Source: Aphis gossypii
Taxonomy: Eukaryota > Arthropoda > Insecta > Hemiptera > Aphididae
NCBI RefSeq assembly: GCF_020184175.1
Contig: NC_065530.1
Coordinates: 1,116,001-1,180,000 of the forward strand
Reading direction: 5' to 3'
DNA length: 64,000 nt
The translations under genes and the position numbers were made by a program. Below, in pieces: positions 1 to 12,065 of the stretch. The notes below the pieces were generated by a model, which had not been told where the DNA came from, made no database searches, and saw only the letters and a list, made by a program, of their open reading frames with translations. Numbering within the stretch: the stretch's first letter is position 1; each line of letters begins with the position of its first letter.

Positions 1-755
1 TCTAGAGGTCTTTACTCTAGATAGATACTATCAAATAAAGACCGAACTGTCCGGACTATACGATTTTCAAAATCCATTAGTTTCTATTGCTTAAGTAAAA
101 CGTTTTTTTTCAATTAATTATCTCATATTAGGATATCAAACACACCAAACAAGTATAAGTAAACATTTTTTAAGTATCTCATCATTTATATTGCCTCTAA
201 AACTTACTTAATACACTTATGCACATTAAATATAATATAAATTATAAAATTATAGTTTTAAACAAAAGAATATGCATTTTTCATAATATCATTGTTTATT
301 CAGAGATGATCGATGCATACTATTTATTCATAGCTGTTGAAGAGATGACATATGTCTGGAAACGATGGCCAAAATAATATCAATCGTGTTCATGGAAAAA
401 GGGATCCGTGACGATTTCGAATATCTTCGGTAACCATAATAATATAAATAACATTATATTATGTATGATTATGACATGTGATAACTGCGACTAACCTACA
501 GTCCTACAAGTTATAATACATACGCGAAAGACGTATAAATTATAATATACATAAAATACGCGCTGTAAGTAATATAATAATAATAACACGACTCGACTAC
601 AAGAGTCAACGAAAATATAAGTATACAGCAGTATAACAATAACAAAAAATACTACCTATATTTACGATCGTACGATGACAGAAAAAACATCCTAACCTAA
701 CACTTGGACATATTTCACTGCTTCACTGCTGCTCGTTATGCGAACAACTACAACC
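1..755. other. AT-rich non-coding DNA
   Basis: No gene is visible. The stretch is mostly A/T with many short TAATATTATA-like palindromes. A two-unit copy of the insect telomere word (CCTAACCTAA) lies at 691-700, about 55 bp before the first MITE-like element. The same word occurs at the LINE insertion near 52.5/54.0 kb. Two units are too few to call a telomeric tract. Confidence 0.6.
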
Positions 756-945
756 TACAGGGTGATTATTTTCTTGTGGATCGCGGGGCAATATCTCGGG
801 AAACGAGAGGTTTTTAATTTTGAATAGTACACAAATGCTGACTGCTATAGAAAAAAATGTGAAATGCTTAGTATGTATTTCTTAAGTTTAAAAAATCAAA
901 TTTCAACATATTTTGTGGTTCCCAATAAAATAAGGATCACTCTGT
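756..945. mobile_element. MITE-like element, TACAGGGTGAT...ATCACTCTGTA termini
   Basis: The left end reads TACAGGGTGATTATT and the right end reads AAGGATCACTCTGTA. The reverse complement of the right end (TACAGAGTGATCCTT) matches the left end at 12 of 15 positions, giving imperfect terminal inverted repeats around a 190-bp unit. It has no coding capacity of its own; short minus-strand open frames only clip its right end. Flanking duplications are not clear beyond the TA/CA context. Related ends occur at 5091-5324, 4857-4871 and 12722-12735. It is probably a non-autonomous DNA transposon. The superfamily is not assigned. Confidence 0.6.
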
Positions 946-2110
946 ACACATCAGCGAGTAAACGCGATTGCTCACACACGCACATAAAACGACGGCCGCC
1001 GGCGTATCCAATGATAATGTAATAATATATTGGACATGATTTATACATCTTGTCATCGGGTTTCGCAAGCCATTCGATCGGCACCGATGATATTTGTATA
1101 TTATACGGTTTAGTATATAATAGTCTGACGGTGTAATATTATTGTGAAACACTATTTAAAACGCTTCGGAGATGACTGAAAAAATACTCGTACGAATTAT
1201 TAGCGCTATTCGATACGGTTCGGTCGCGCACACGAATACACGGCAATACACTAATAATATAATATTATTATTGTGTGCACCTATAAGATATACGGCTGTA
1301 TATTGCACACGAGCAAGAAACGTCATTATCGCGCAAAGGAATAATGTGTATATAAACAGAAAAAAATATTAAACACAACGTACAATAATTTTTCGACCAT
1401 AATACGTATTTCGTCTAATATATTATTATTATTATTTATTATATTACTGTTGTACGATATTCCCACAACCCAGCACTATCGCGCCGCGTATATAGTGGCT
1501 ACTTACAATATAAAATAATATGATATATAGCTAGATATAATGTTATAATATACACTCTTTTCATCAAAATATATTTCCTGGAGATTTCACGAGTGTATAG
1601 TGAGTGTGTACCTATAATGGTATGTATGTAAGCGTGTGTGTGTGCGTGGTCGACCGACTGACAAAGAGCCGGCCCGACATGATATTCACTCTCGCGGCAT
1701 CGTATAGTCTATCTGAGAACATCTCTCGAGATGATCGCCACCGCCATCGCCGGTAATGCGTACAATAACAATAAAATAAAAATAATAAATACAATAATAC
1801 GAGATGTTTTTTTTTTACATTACACACATACAGATAGAGAGAGAAAGAGACTGAGCGACTGAGAGACTGAGTGAGAGAGAAGGAAAAAAAGGAAAAAACA
1901 CGTCTGACGAATAATAATATAATGACAACGTTATTATTATAACTGCCCATGCTGCTACTGGAGCCAGTCGCCGCCAAATTTTCGAATATTATCATCGTCG
2001 CGCAGTCTCGCCACAGATTTTTTTTCGTCTTTTCGTTGCAAGTTATTGCATTTTTTTTTCATTTTTGATTAAGTCGTACAAGTGATATTGTCCGTGGTCG
2101 GTCTAGGATG
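946..2110. other. Mixed non-coding block with microsatellites
   Basis: No supported gene. Composition is less AT-rich than the neighbours, with CpG-containing words near 985-1000 and 1200-1340. Short open frames on both strands (for example 1172-1372 plus and 1612-1995 minus) have compositions dictated by the repeats: Tyr/Ile-rich, or Ser/Phe/Leu-rich where the minus strand reads the purine tract as TC. I treat them as chance. A short GT run sits near 1633-1646. Confidence 0.5.
1833..1882. repeat. Purine-rich GAGA tract
   Basis: A run of GAGA, GACTGAG and GTGAGAGAGA units about 50 bp long. In insects GAGA tracts can bind GAGA-factor-type proteins, but here this is only a composition match and may be a plain low-complexity repeat. 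Confidence 0.6.
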
Positions 2111-5090
2111 TACAAATATTATTTCTAATAATATTAGGAATAATTATTTTTAAGGTCCGAATGAACATGATAAAAAAAATCAAAATTTATAAAAAAATGT
2201 CACAGAATAGAAAAACTATAACTTTTGCATGCATCTTAATTAAAATAGTTCGTAAAAACACATTAGACGCAGCACTCGTACCAGACGCATACACCACCAC
2301 ACAAATTCTCAAATTCTTAAACAACATCTCTGTACAATAAAATATATATATAAAAAAATTATGACAATAAACTATAACTAATGACCTTTGTTGCCGATGT
2401 AAACTAAAATAAATATAAAAAAAAATTGTTCATTTTCAAACTGAAAAATCCAAAATCGCTGTTGACCAAAGTCGAATAATTCGTATCATCGTTAATATAA
2501 TTAATATCACAATATCATGTATACTAAAAAAACATTTTACTCATAATAATTATTGTAACACATAATAATAGAATATATATTTACACATATATATAAGTGT
2601 CAACCAGCTATTATTAATCGTCATATACCTACTTATAACCTACTTAATGGTATACACCGTAAACTGATGCCAGTCCCACGCATGGAACACCGTACAAAAT
2701 TGTAATTCGAAATGAAATCTGATTTCCAACCATTTCCAATGCAATTATGCTAGCAGGTATTAATAAATTATCGTTTCCGATATCAGTGTTATACATATTA
2801 TACGTAGGTAATGTATATGTATTTTATTTTTTGCCTAGTTATAAAATATGTTGTGCATGCAATGATTTTTTTTTAATAATATATCATACAACGATACGAT
2901 TACCATTTTATAAATAATAAAAATTAAACTAGGTACTTAAAATCAATAATGATAAATCATTTATCATAAACTTACCTATACATTTTAAAAGTCGTACTGC
3001 TGGTTGTAGAAACGCATATTTTGAAATACGATAATCACTATTTTAGTCTATACTCCAGTTAGTGTGATTTTATTTCGCTTTATACACACTGGTCATTGAT
3101 TTTATTATACTTTTAGAAATAATAAGTCTTACAGAAAAAAAACCACTCTGTGTACTTTGACCTATACACTTATTACGCAGACTTTAACAAAATATATAAT
3201 GATATGCACTGAGTACAATTTAAGTATTTGAATTGTTTCTTTAAAATTATGTAATCAGCCTCATGCTAATTTCGTTGTGAATTTAAATCGTACACGCGTA
3301 GACTATACAGTAGCCCGACCAGGTGCTGTGTATTATTACTTAAAATTCATATAATTATTATATAATTTGCTGAAAAGCCATAATAATATAGTGATGACAC
3401 CTATAAATAATAGTATTATTTTTTTTCTTAAATAATGATGCATTATTTTTGAAATGTAAAAACTATATGTGTTGTCAAAATCACGAAATTTGCTTAAAGT
3501 TTTGTTGTTCTTTTAATCTAATTGTACACCTGTGTTCTGTATTTATCTATGCTTAATGCTTACCTACACACAAATTAATAAATTTGTCATAAAATAAAAA
3601 GGTAAAAAGTTACTTAAATAGTAAAAATATAAAACAATAGTTTCATAATAAAATATTAGAACTATACAAACAAATTTAGTAATATATTTAAGGAAAAATA
3701 TTTGCAATTAAAAAAAAAAGCTTCACAATTATTCATGCTTTATAAATACTGATATTACCTAATTATACAACAAATTCTAAACTTTGTATTGAAAAAATTG
3801 TATGTTTTATGAGCAAAATAAATGCATTCATTTTACTAAAAATCCATAACTGTGTAGTTATAATGTTTGTTTTAATAACATACATAGAGGACATATAGCT
3901 ATAGGTAATATTATGTTATAGCATACTCACTATAATATTAGGGACGGGGAAAAATGTGTATTTTCGACGTGGCGAAATTGTAGAGATCTCATCACCTACC
4001 GTTTTCTTGTATATTATCTTGTAGATGTTATATGTACATGTTATAATTATATCAACTGCGTACAATTTATTTATAATGTAAATCATCGTAAGTATTATAA
4101 TGACGTAAACACAGTATATTATATTATTATCCGCGACGCCGAATATTTTTGACGGCCATATAATTATGCACACGTCATTCCCGTATACATCATTCATCGA
4201 CGCGCACACAGGCGCTCGCGTGTACTTAAAAAAAACACACACACACATGAAGGTACACGACGCGAACATTTCTAGTGGCGTTACAATACATGATTAGGGT
4301 TTTTTTTATAATTATTATTCGTTTACTTTCTCGGGCGGTTATTAACGCGCTTGCAAGTGATGGATTTCGAGTATGTACCCGTCATACGCGTAGGTATATC
4401 ACTACCTGTACTACCTGTACAGATTACGGGGTAAACCGTTTAACTGGCTAGTGGCTACACAATTATAATATTCTAAGCATTCGTGGTTTTTTGTAAATTT
4501 AAAATGTATTTTTATAATACAATTATTTAAACAAAAATAATTAAATTGTTAGTTATTATTATTCTAAAAATATTTTGATAAATATAATAACTTATTATTG
4601 AATATGAATGAATCACTTTTTTTATTATTATTATTAATAATCGTTTTTTAGTTTAAGCGATAACGAATATAAATAGGTATATAATATAAGGATACAGAAA
4701 ATTATAAGGAATATATTACGTACCCCGCTTGCAAAAGTTGTGGTCTACTACAATACTAATTGAATGCTTAATTTTTAAGTACGTTAAAAGATTTGAACAG
4801 TATAAAAATACAAAAAAAAAATAGTTTATTTGGAAAATGATTATGAACGCTTCAATTATAGGATCACTCTGTATACATGATAACATATTAATATGTAGGT
4901 ATACAAAGTGTATATATTATAATTGTATACCGCTGTCCGCGACAGATACAATATATTATTATACTACCCAATTTACAGCACGACGCCGTATAATACAGAA
5001 AATTGAAGATGAGAGACATCCGGGCAACATCATACGAAATCATAATATACCTATCGGTCGACAGTTTGTGCCTATATAATTATATACATG
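2111..5090. other. AT-rich non-coding DNA with a lone repeat end
   Basis: No gene is visible. Around 4100-4440 there is a slightly GC-richer patch that includes a short CA run near 4234-4247. At 4857-4871 the words AGGATCACTCTGTAT match the right terminus of the MITE-like element at 756-945. No matching left end was found, so this is likely a broken copy. Confidence 0.5.
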
Positions 5091-5324
5091 TACAGAGTGT
5101 CTCAAAAGTACCGTACTGTACCATCTTATTGATCTCCGTAGCCAATCGATGTATCAAATCACTAAGAGGTTTTCAGCAGTAATTCATTTGCAATGTATGC
5201 TATTTAAATTGTTAGAATTTTATAGATTACTGTAAAAAAAAAAAATTAATTTAAATAATATTTTGACGTGTTACGGTCGCATAAAAATTCTTATAATATT
5301 ACGAGGGTTTTAGATCACACTGTA
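5091..5324. mobile_element. MITE-like element, TACAGAGTGTCTCAAAA termini
   Basis: The left end is TACAGAGTGTCTCAAAA and the right end is TTTTAGATCACACTGTA. Inverted, they pair with a small gap, so a 234-bp unit is bounded by imperfect inverted repeats. The interior contains an A-run near 5234-5245 and no open frame of note. Ends of the type CAGRGTGTCTCAAAA are common in arthropod non-autonomous transposons. Class assignment is inference. Confidence 0.55.
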
Positions 5325-8300
5325 TATGTATATGAGTGATGTGTATATCATATATTATGTATAGCTACACGTATATTATATTATATAATAATGATATTAT
5401 TATATTGTATATACGCGCACCTGGTCGACGCGGTCGTTGTTTCGATCGGTTATTAATAATTATTATTAACAGGCCTGCTCACATATACCGCCCGGATTGG
5501 ATTGAGACATATTACACGCGCGCTGTGTGAACGAACCTAACGGGTTAATAATGTGTATCGTTATAATAATATTGTATACGCTTTATCTATATATAAATTA
5601 AGATATATCTTTCTGTTTAGTATACCTTTAAATATATATATATATATGTGTGTATGAGTGGACCAAAAAAGTCTTAGCTAAATGCCCGAAGGCCTTATCC
5701 TTACACTATAATACTATATCATAATATATACACATGGGCGAGGTCTACCACCACGTATTAAATTATTATGTACACCCGAACTGTGAGTCCATAATACGGT
5801 ATACCTATAACTTAATAACCATATACCGTGTAACTAGAGGTATTATACCTGTATAGTGTTATATACTTATATATGAGTTGTGCTACAGCTATTTTCGTCA
5901 TCAATTAAAAATGAAACGATTTAATAACATTATATTTTATGTGTTATGACGATAGTGACTTATAGATGAGTACCCTTATAGGTACGCATTCATAATAACG
6001 AAAAAAAACGATAGCTATAGGCTCAAAATTCAAAATATTCTAAGTCGTATAAATATAAATTGAAATCCTACTAGTAATTTTAAAAAGCGATTAACTATAT
6101 AAATAAAAATATGGTACGCGTAATTACGTGAGTGTTATAACTTACTAAAGGTAAATTTTAAGGTTACCGATAAAATAAGGTATTATATACATTATAACTT
6201 TTTTTTAATTGACTATAAAAAAACTTTAATGAAAATATAATGAGTAATATAATATATATACCATCTTATATAAGTGTTAAATTCATTGGCGCCATACTCC
6301 AAAATGGGCTGTCTCCATAAGTACGAAATGATCCAAATAAACTCAAAACACAAAAAAAATACAAATTACTCGTTTTCATAACTTCTAAGTAAAAATAAAT
6401 TTTATTAAACAGAAATAATGTCCATCTAATTAAAATCTAAGATTTTATGATTGAACTTTTAGAATAATATTTGAGTAGGTAAGTAGTGTATTGTAAAATA
6501 CATTTTGTTCTAAGTACATGTCCCATGTTCCATAGTTAAATACTATATACTCTCACAATGTATCATTATATATGCTCTAGTTTAGTCTATACAATTAAGT
6601 GTAAACATAATTCAATTGAATATTTTGGTTTGAAAATTGTTTATTACCATTGTTAAACTTTAAATCGAAAGTTAGTAAACAATTAATCTACAATGAATTT
6701 TAAATATTTTAATTATAATATACTAAATAATAAAATTGGGTTTTGCACTTTAATCTTATTGTTAAGCCTGTTAAGGTATAAGAACATAAAAACATTTTTC
6801 TAAAAATCAATTAATTTTCACTTTTAGTATCATCACATTCACGTGAGACGACAACGATTAATCAAAACAGGTGCGTGTGATAAAAACAATACTATAATTT
6901 TCTGATCTTTCAACAGTACCTACCTAAGCGTTTTAGAAGACATAATATTTTATGTAGCATGTAAATAAATATACTCGTATACTTATAATATATTATATTA
7001 TCCTGTGGCATATTGTATATTATTGCAGTTATTATAATGTTTTACACGTTTTTACAATCTGCATGTTTGGGAGCTGTCAATAAATTACAATTATTAAATA
7101 ATAGCCTATTATTATTGTACTGTATTATAAGTTTAAAACAATGCATTTTTTAAAACAAAAAATAATCATAAATACATTTTAAAATGGTCGGTGCTTCTTT
7201 GTCACCGTTTATACAGTTCATCATCTCGCAAACTGCTGCCCGCAATAAACGTCTTTCATCGGGTATAGAGTTATAAGAATACTATCGCACCGTGCCAGAC
7301 TGGTTTTCGTGTATTATGCGGTTGAACTCTACTCTGTTTAATGTTGCGGCTAACAAAAAAAAAAAAATTATAATAACAACGGAACTATAAGAAGATAATA
7401 TTTCAACAGATAAATAATATAAATACTACACGGGTTGATCCATTTAAATGGTCACACGCACTACACACAATTTCTAAGTAAGTTTTTGTGTTTTTTTAAA
7501 AAAAAATGTATATATTTTAAAATACTTATAACATTATGTCATGAAAACAATCTAATAAAGTTTTTTTTTAATGATAAAATATAAACTAATTTGTTTAATG
7601 TTTCACAAAGGTATAGACGTCGAGAAAAGTATTTTTCTTCTGATATTATTTTAATTCAACAAGTTTAAATCTCAAAAGCATTTAGATAATAATAATAATA
7701 ATGTACTACATTAAATACATTAAATATAGTATTGTAGTATTATAACTATATTTATTAAATTATAATAAAACACTTTTTGTTTACCCCAAACATTAACTTA
7801 TTTATTGGTAATTTATGTAATAGCATGGCGATTTAAACTTATAACTCTGTACAACACACAAACAGTGCTGTATTTTTGTATAGGAATTATATTTTCATCC
7901 CCTCGTCCATATTATAGTTGTAAATATAGGTATTAACAACAATAACAGTAACATACAGGTACCTATACGGTGTCTTGAGAAACACACGTCGCGGGTTCAA
8001 ATCGTGCATCGTATTAGTCAATTAAAAAGCTCGTGAATAAATATATTACGAACAGATAAATATATATATATATATGTATATATTATATGAATGCGACTAA
8101 ATCCCACGACTGCTACGCTGCAACGATGAGATTTACGTTGCAGACATCGGAACCACTCGTTAAATAACGACCGTTTACAAAGCGATTGTGTGTACAGTGT
8201 ACATAAAGAACAAAACGAATAACGTTTCGAGATTGTAATTAATTAAAAATGCGTTTTAAAATAACGTTTCGCAACAGTTTTAATGGAAAGTGTATGGAAT

Positions 8301-10860
8301 AATGTTATAATAATAATCATAATAAATCTGCCGTACATTTAATGAAACCTACATTGACCGATGAAATAAGCGTTTGGGAATATACTATTATATCTATCTA
8401 CAATCATCAAAAGTATAAGCCACCGTCGTGTTATACATTTTAATATTTAATTCATAACCGTTACGAATATTATATTATAGTATGTATTATACACATTTAC
8501 ACATCTTTACACAGTAGGCACTTACCTACTGTAGTACACGTCATAAAGTAATAGGAAACTTTCTGGAAAATGCGTAACTGCTTCCATAAGTAATTTTTAA
8601 TTTCAAGTGAATATAATTTCACTTGGAAATCATCGATAACATGTTAAACAGATAGATTAAATCAAGATAAGATGTTAGTGAAAAAATGATGACATATCGT
8701 ATATTTTCTTTACCTCACAAATTTTTCGTGTGAAAATAAAAACGTCTGACTGATAATTTATTTATACAACGTTTCAGCTTTAAACTACATACATATAAAT
8801 TAAAATAACAATGTAATATTACACATGTGCATTAACCAGCACTTAATATTTAAACTAGATACCTACAGTATATTATACTTAATATACGAGTTCGATTATA
8901 TGTTGAATAGAGTACAATATTTACTTACATATATATTTACAGGACATAAATCTATATTATGACATATATCACCCAGTAATCTACGTTAAACATTACCAGC
9001 TTACCGTATACAATATTTATTGAGGTACCTGTGTGTTTACTCGAGACACTTAAATAGTAAATACAATATTTAAAAATTAATACGTTACGTATTAATCCTA
9101 CCTGAGATCTATACACGAGTACTAACTACAAAATTCAAAACAAGGTTACGATTTAAATACATATTGTGTGACGACTGACGAGAGTGTGTTGTGAACTAAT
9201 AATAGGTATCGCTTTAAAGCAAACATTCATCCAGACATCATTTAAAATAAATATTTGATTTAAACGCATTACAATTATGTTAATATATACCTACCTACGT
9301 ATAATATATATAATATATATAAACCTATGAATTAAATATTATTACAAATGTACCTATAAGAATCTGATTTTAGTATGATTGCTCCGTAAAACAAAATAAT
9401 ATTAATCGTTTTGTCCAAGATGTAATATTATAAAATGATATGGTCTGAAATTAACAAAAAAAGAATTTATTTTATAAACATAGTAGAATAATATAACGTC
9501 GTGTGCATATTGGACATGTTTTTATTATATTAGCTCCAATATAGTACTCAGGTCACATATATTGTTGGAATAATACGTATTATATTTCTTGAGGATATGC
9601 ATTAATAAAAATCGTTTTTGTTTTCTGGAATGCAAACGAATGAACGAAAAAATATTTTAAATCTTTGCAATAAAAGCGTTAAAGAAAACACATATGCAGA
9701 TTGGCAATAAATTGCTAATTATATTACTACTTTTTTTTAATTTTTGTTTTTTTTTTTTGATCATCGTGACGATATGATAAAAATTATATGATTTTCACAC
9801 CACATTAGTTGCACATAAAAAATAGACATTCTGCACAAAATTCATTTTTATGTAAGCATTTTTTTTAACAAAAAGCATCTAATAACTAGGTTGTTTTAAA
9901 AATAATAAAAAAATAACGTTTATAGATATGTATATAAAAATGTTATGTTCAATAAAATATATTAATTTATGACTAATTGTGTAACATTATTTATTTAATG
10001 TTAACATTCGTAATATAATTTACTGGCCAGACTTATCAGACGTGTATATTATAATATATAATGTATCCATTAGCTTAACATCAGAGCGTAAACTAAAAGG
10101 GTTACTTTTATGCAACTATTGGGCGGTGATTGATTTTCTATAACCGCAAATCGTCGAAGAAAGACAAGCGTGAAGAGTTGACCAATTCAAAGATAGCTAT
10201 ATAATATAATATATTTATATAGTGATGCAACTGTATATTATATAAGTGGTTAATATACACTGTAAGTACACGACCGGAATGCAGTATGCATTTTGCATTC
10301 AGTAACTTATTTTTAGATAAGACCGTTGTTATTTAATTATTATTATTTCGAATTCAATTTGTATTCCGATCAGATATAATAATGAACGAGGAAAATGTGA
10401 CTAACCAAAAAAATAAATTAGTTATTTAAACAAAATATTACACAATACTTATGAGGATTATTGTTTACATGTTATAATCGCTTACAAATGCTTAGGTATA
10501 CTGATACTAGTGATACTCTATAACTACTAACTAGTATGTATTACCATAATGTACCATAAATTAAACACGATTTAATTATTTTGTCAGATAATGTTTAGAT
10601 TTCTATGTATGTTGTAGTAATAACTACCTAATGAATATGTATTTTTTAACTCATTATTTATCAAAAAGATTTTAATAAGAAAGAAAAATATTATGATGAT
10701 AAAAAAAACGAGATACAAATCAAGGATAAAATAATGGCGACGAAAATTATTTTACATACTATTATTTAAATGTCTACCATATAATATAAATAATAAAAGA
10801 CGAGCATCGTATATAAATATATATAGCATAAGGGTTATAACTTATAATACGAGTACAGAC
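5325..10860. other. Long AT-rich non-coding stretch
   Basis: No supported gene in about 5.5 kb. It contains (AT)n runs near 5632-5647 and 8059-8077, poly(A)/poly(T) runs, and TAGGTA-type palindromes (for example near 7960 and 9028). The only frame with non-biased composition is a 30-codon ORF at 7184-7276 (plus), a possible small peptide but just as likely chance. A slightly more complex patch near 10100-10190 has no exon structure I can support. Confidence 0.5.
7184..7276 (+). other. Short ORF of 30 codons, function unknown
   Basis: It starts at an ATG and ends at TAA, in a locally GC-richer patch (about 7180-7340). The predicted peptide begins MVGASLSP and ends near SSGIEL, with balanced amino-acid use unlike the Tyr/Ile-rich chance frames around it. 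No homology is recognised, and no splice or promoter context supports it. It is listed because it stands out locally; most likely it is not a gene. Confidence 0.1.
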
Positions 10861-11290
10861 GGTTATGGAATAATCGGCATTTCGATTTGAACGCACTCTG
10901 TTTATTTGACTAAAACGTCAGACTGGTCTTTATATGTTCACTACGCATACACATAAACGTATAATATATATATATACACCTCGGTAGCCTGTTTATGTCA
11001 AATCGCATTAGACAGATAACATCTTTAACGACCGCTCTTGGAAGTGTTGAAGAGGGAATTTTGACACGGTGCGTTCTGTTCGTGGGTACTGAGGAATCCT
11101 TCCACTGAACCCCTCGACCCAAAACCTCCGTCGCCCTTCCACCACCCGAGGCCACACGAGGACCGCATGTGTAACAATAAATGTTGGTCGAAAATGGACC
11201 GGTGATAAATGGGATTCGCCCTCCAGGGGGGCGCCGATGTCGACACCGCTGCTCTATATGTATATATATATATTATATATATACATGCAC
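10861..11290. other. GC-elevated block with overlapping minus-strand frames
   Basis: This block, about 430 bp, is clearly richer in G+C than its flanks and ends just before repeat A. Two minus-strand frames overlap (81 codons at 10910-11155 and 73 codons at 11025-11246), with Gly/Ser/Arg-rich peptides that I do not recognise. A GC-rich hairpin-like word (CCTCCAGGGGGGCGCC) lies near 11221-11236, followed by an AT run at 11258-11283. It may be a decayed coding fragment, regulatory DNA or part of a repeat; the sequence does not decide. Confidence 0.3.
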
Positions 11291-11307
11291 ACTATACATA
11301 CACTATA

Positions 11308-12065
11308 TACAGGATGATTCACCAAACGAGCTCACCCCCATATTTTCATTCAATAACGAATTTATTCAAATTATGATTTTTGGAATTTTTAGATGTATGT
11401 GTACTTACACAGCATATTTTCAAATTTTTGAGATATTTATACTTTTTAAGGTGTTCCGTGGTGATACAAACATCCATTTTTGAAATAAGAACCACAATTT
11501 TTTTTAATAAATAATTAAATTATTATTATTTGTTTAGAGAATAGTTTTATAAAAATCTTAGTTAGTAGTTTTTCAAATTAAAATGTTTATACTAAGGATA
11601 TAAGTCATAAATATGATTTTATAAAAATATAAAATAGATATAATTTCAAATCTAGTTTGTTATTATGCTCGTTATGCATGTACCGTTTTTACAAACTACA
11701 AATATTGACCTAACCTTTTCAAAAAACCATTGCTCTATTCACATAACCCAAATCCATTATTATGGATTTATTATTATTTATTATACTTAGTAACAAAATT
11801 AAATAACTCAAAAACTACTTATTTGAATTTTTATTTTAATACGTCAAAATGTCAACAAAAAATTATTTTATAATTAGCTTACTGATTAAAAGATGAAAGG
11901 GTAGGTCTTTGGAAAATTGAAGTTTATATCTCTATAGAACATTCCTTACGTAATATACAAAATATCAAGAAATTTAAATTTTGATTTTAAGAATATTTGA
12001 AAATCAGATTTTAAAGAAAAAAAGTGGTGAAAATGGTAGGTCATACGCACTATACTCACATCACA
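11308..12065 (+). repeat. Dispersed repeat A, copy 1
   Basis: It begins TACAGGATGATTCACCAA, a terminus type seen in aphid repeats. It shares words with the sequence that surrounds the LINE at 52.4-54.2 kb: TGATTCACCAA at the start, then an ATTCAAATT...TTTTGGAATTTTT segment about 50 bp in. The interior is AT-rich and carries no coding sequence. The right boundary is uncertain; I place it near the end of the unusual sequence around 12065. No matching right-hand inverted end was found. It could be a MITE or a fragment of a larger element. Confidence 0.5.

Noticed and set aside
7985..8010. tRNA B-box-like word GGTTCAAATCG
   Set aside because: The would-be T-arm pairs poorly and the other arms are absent.
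8526..8587. Minus-strand ATG frame of about 20 codons ending at a GTAAGT donor
   Set aside because: The donor lies in a hairpin (ACAGTAGG...CCTACTGT) of the TAGGTA type that is common throughout this DNA, so chance is the better explanation.
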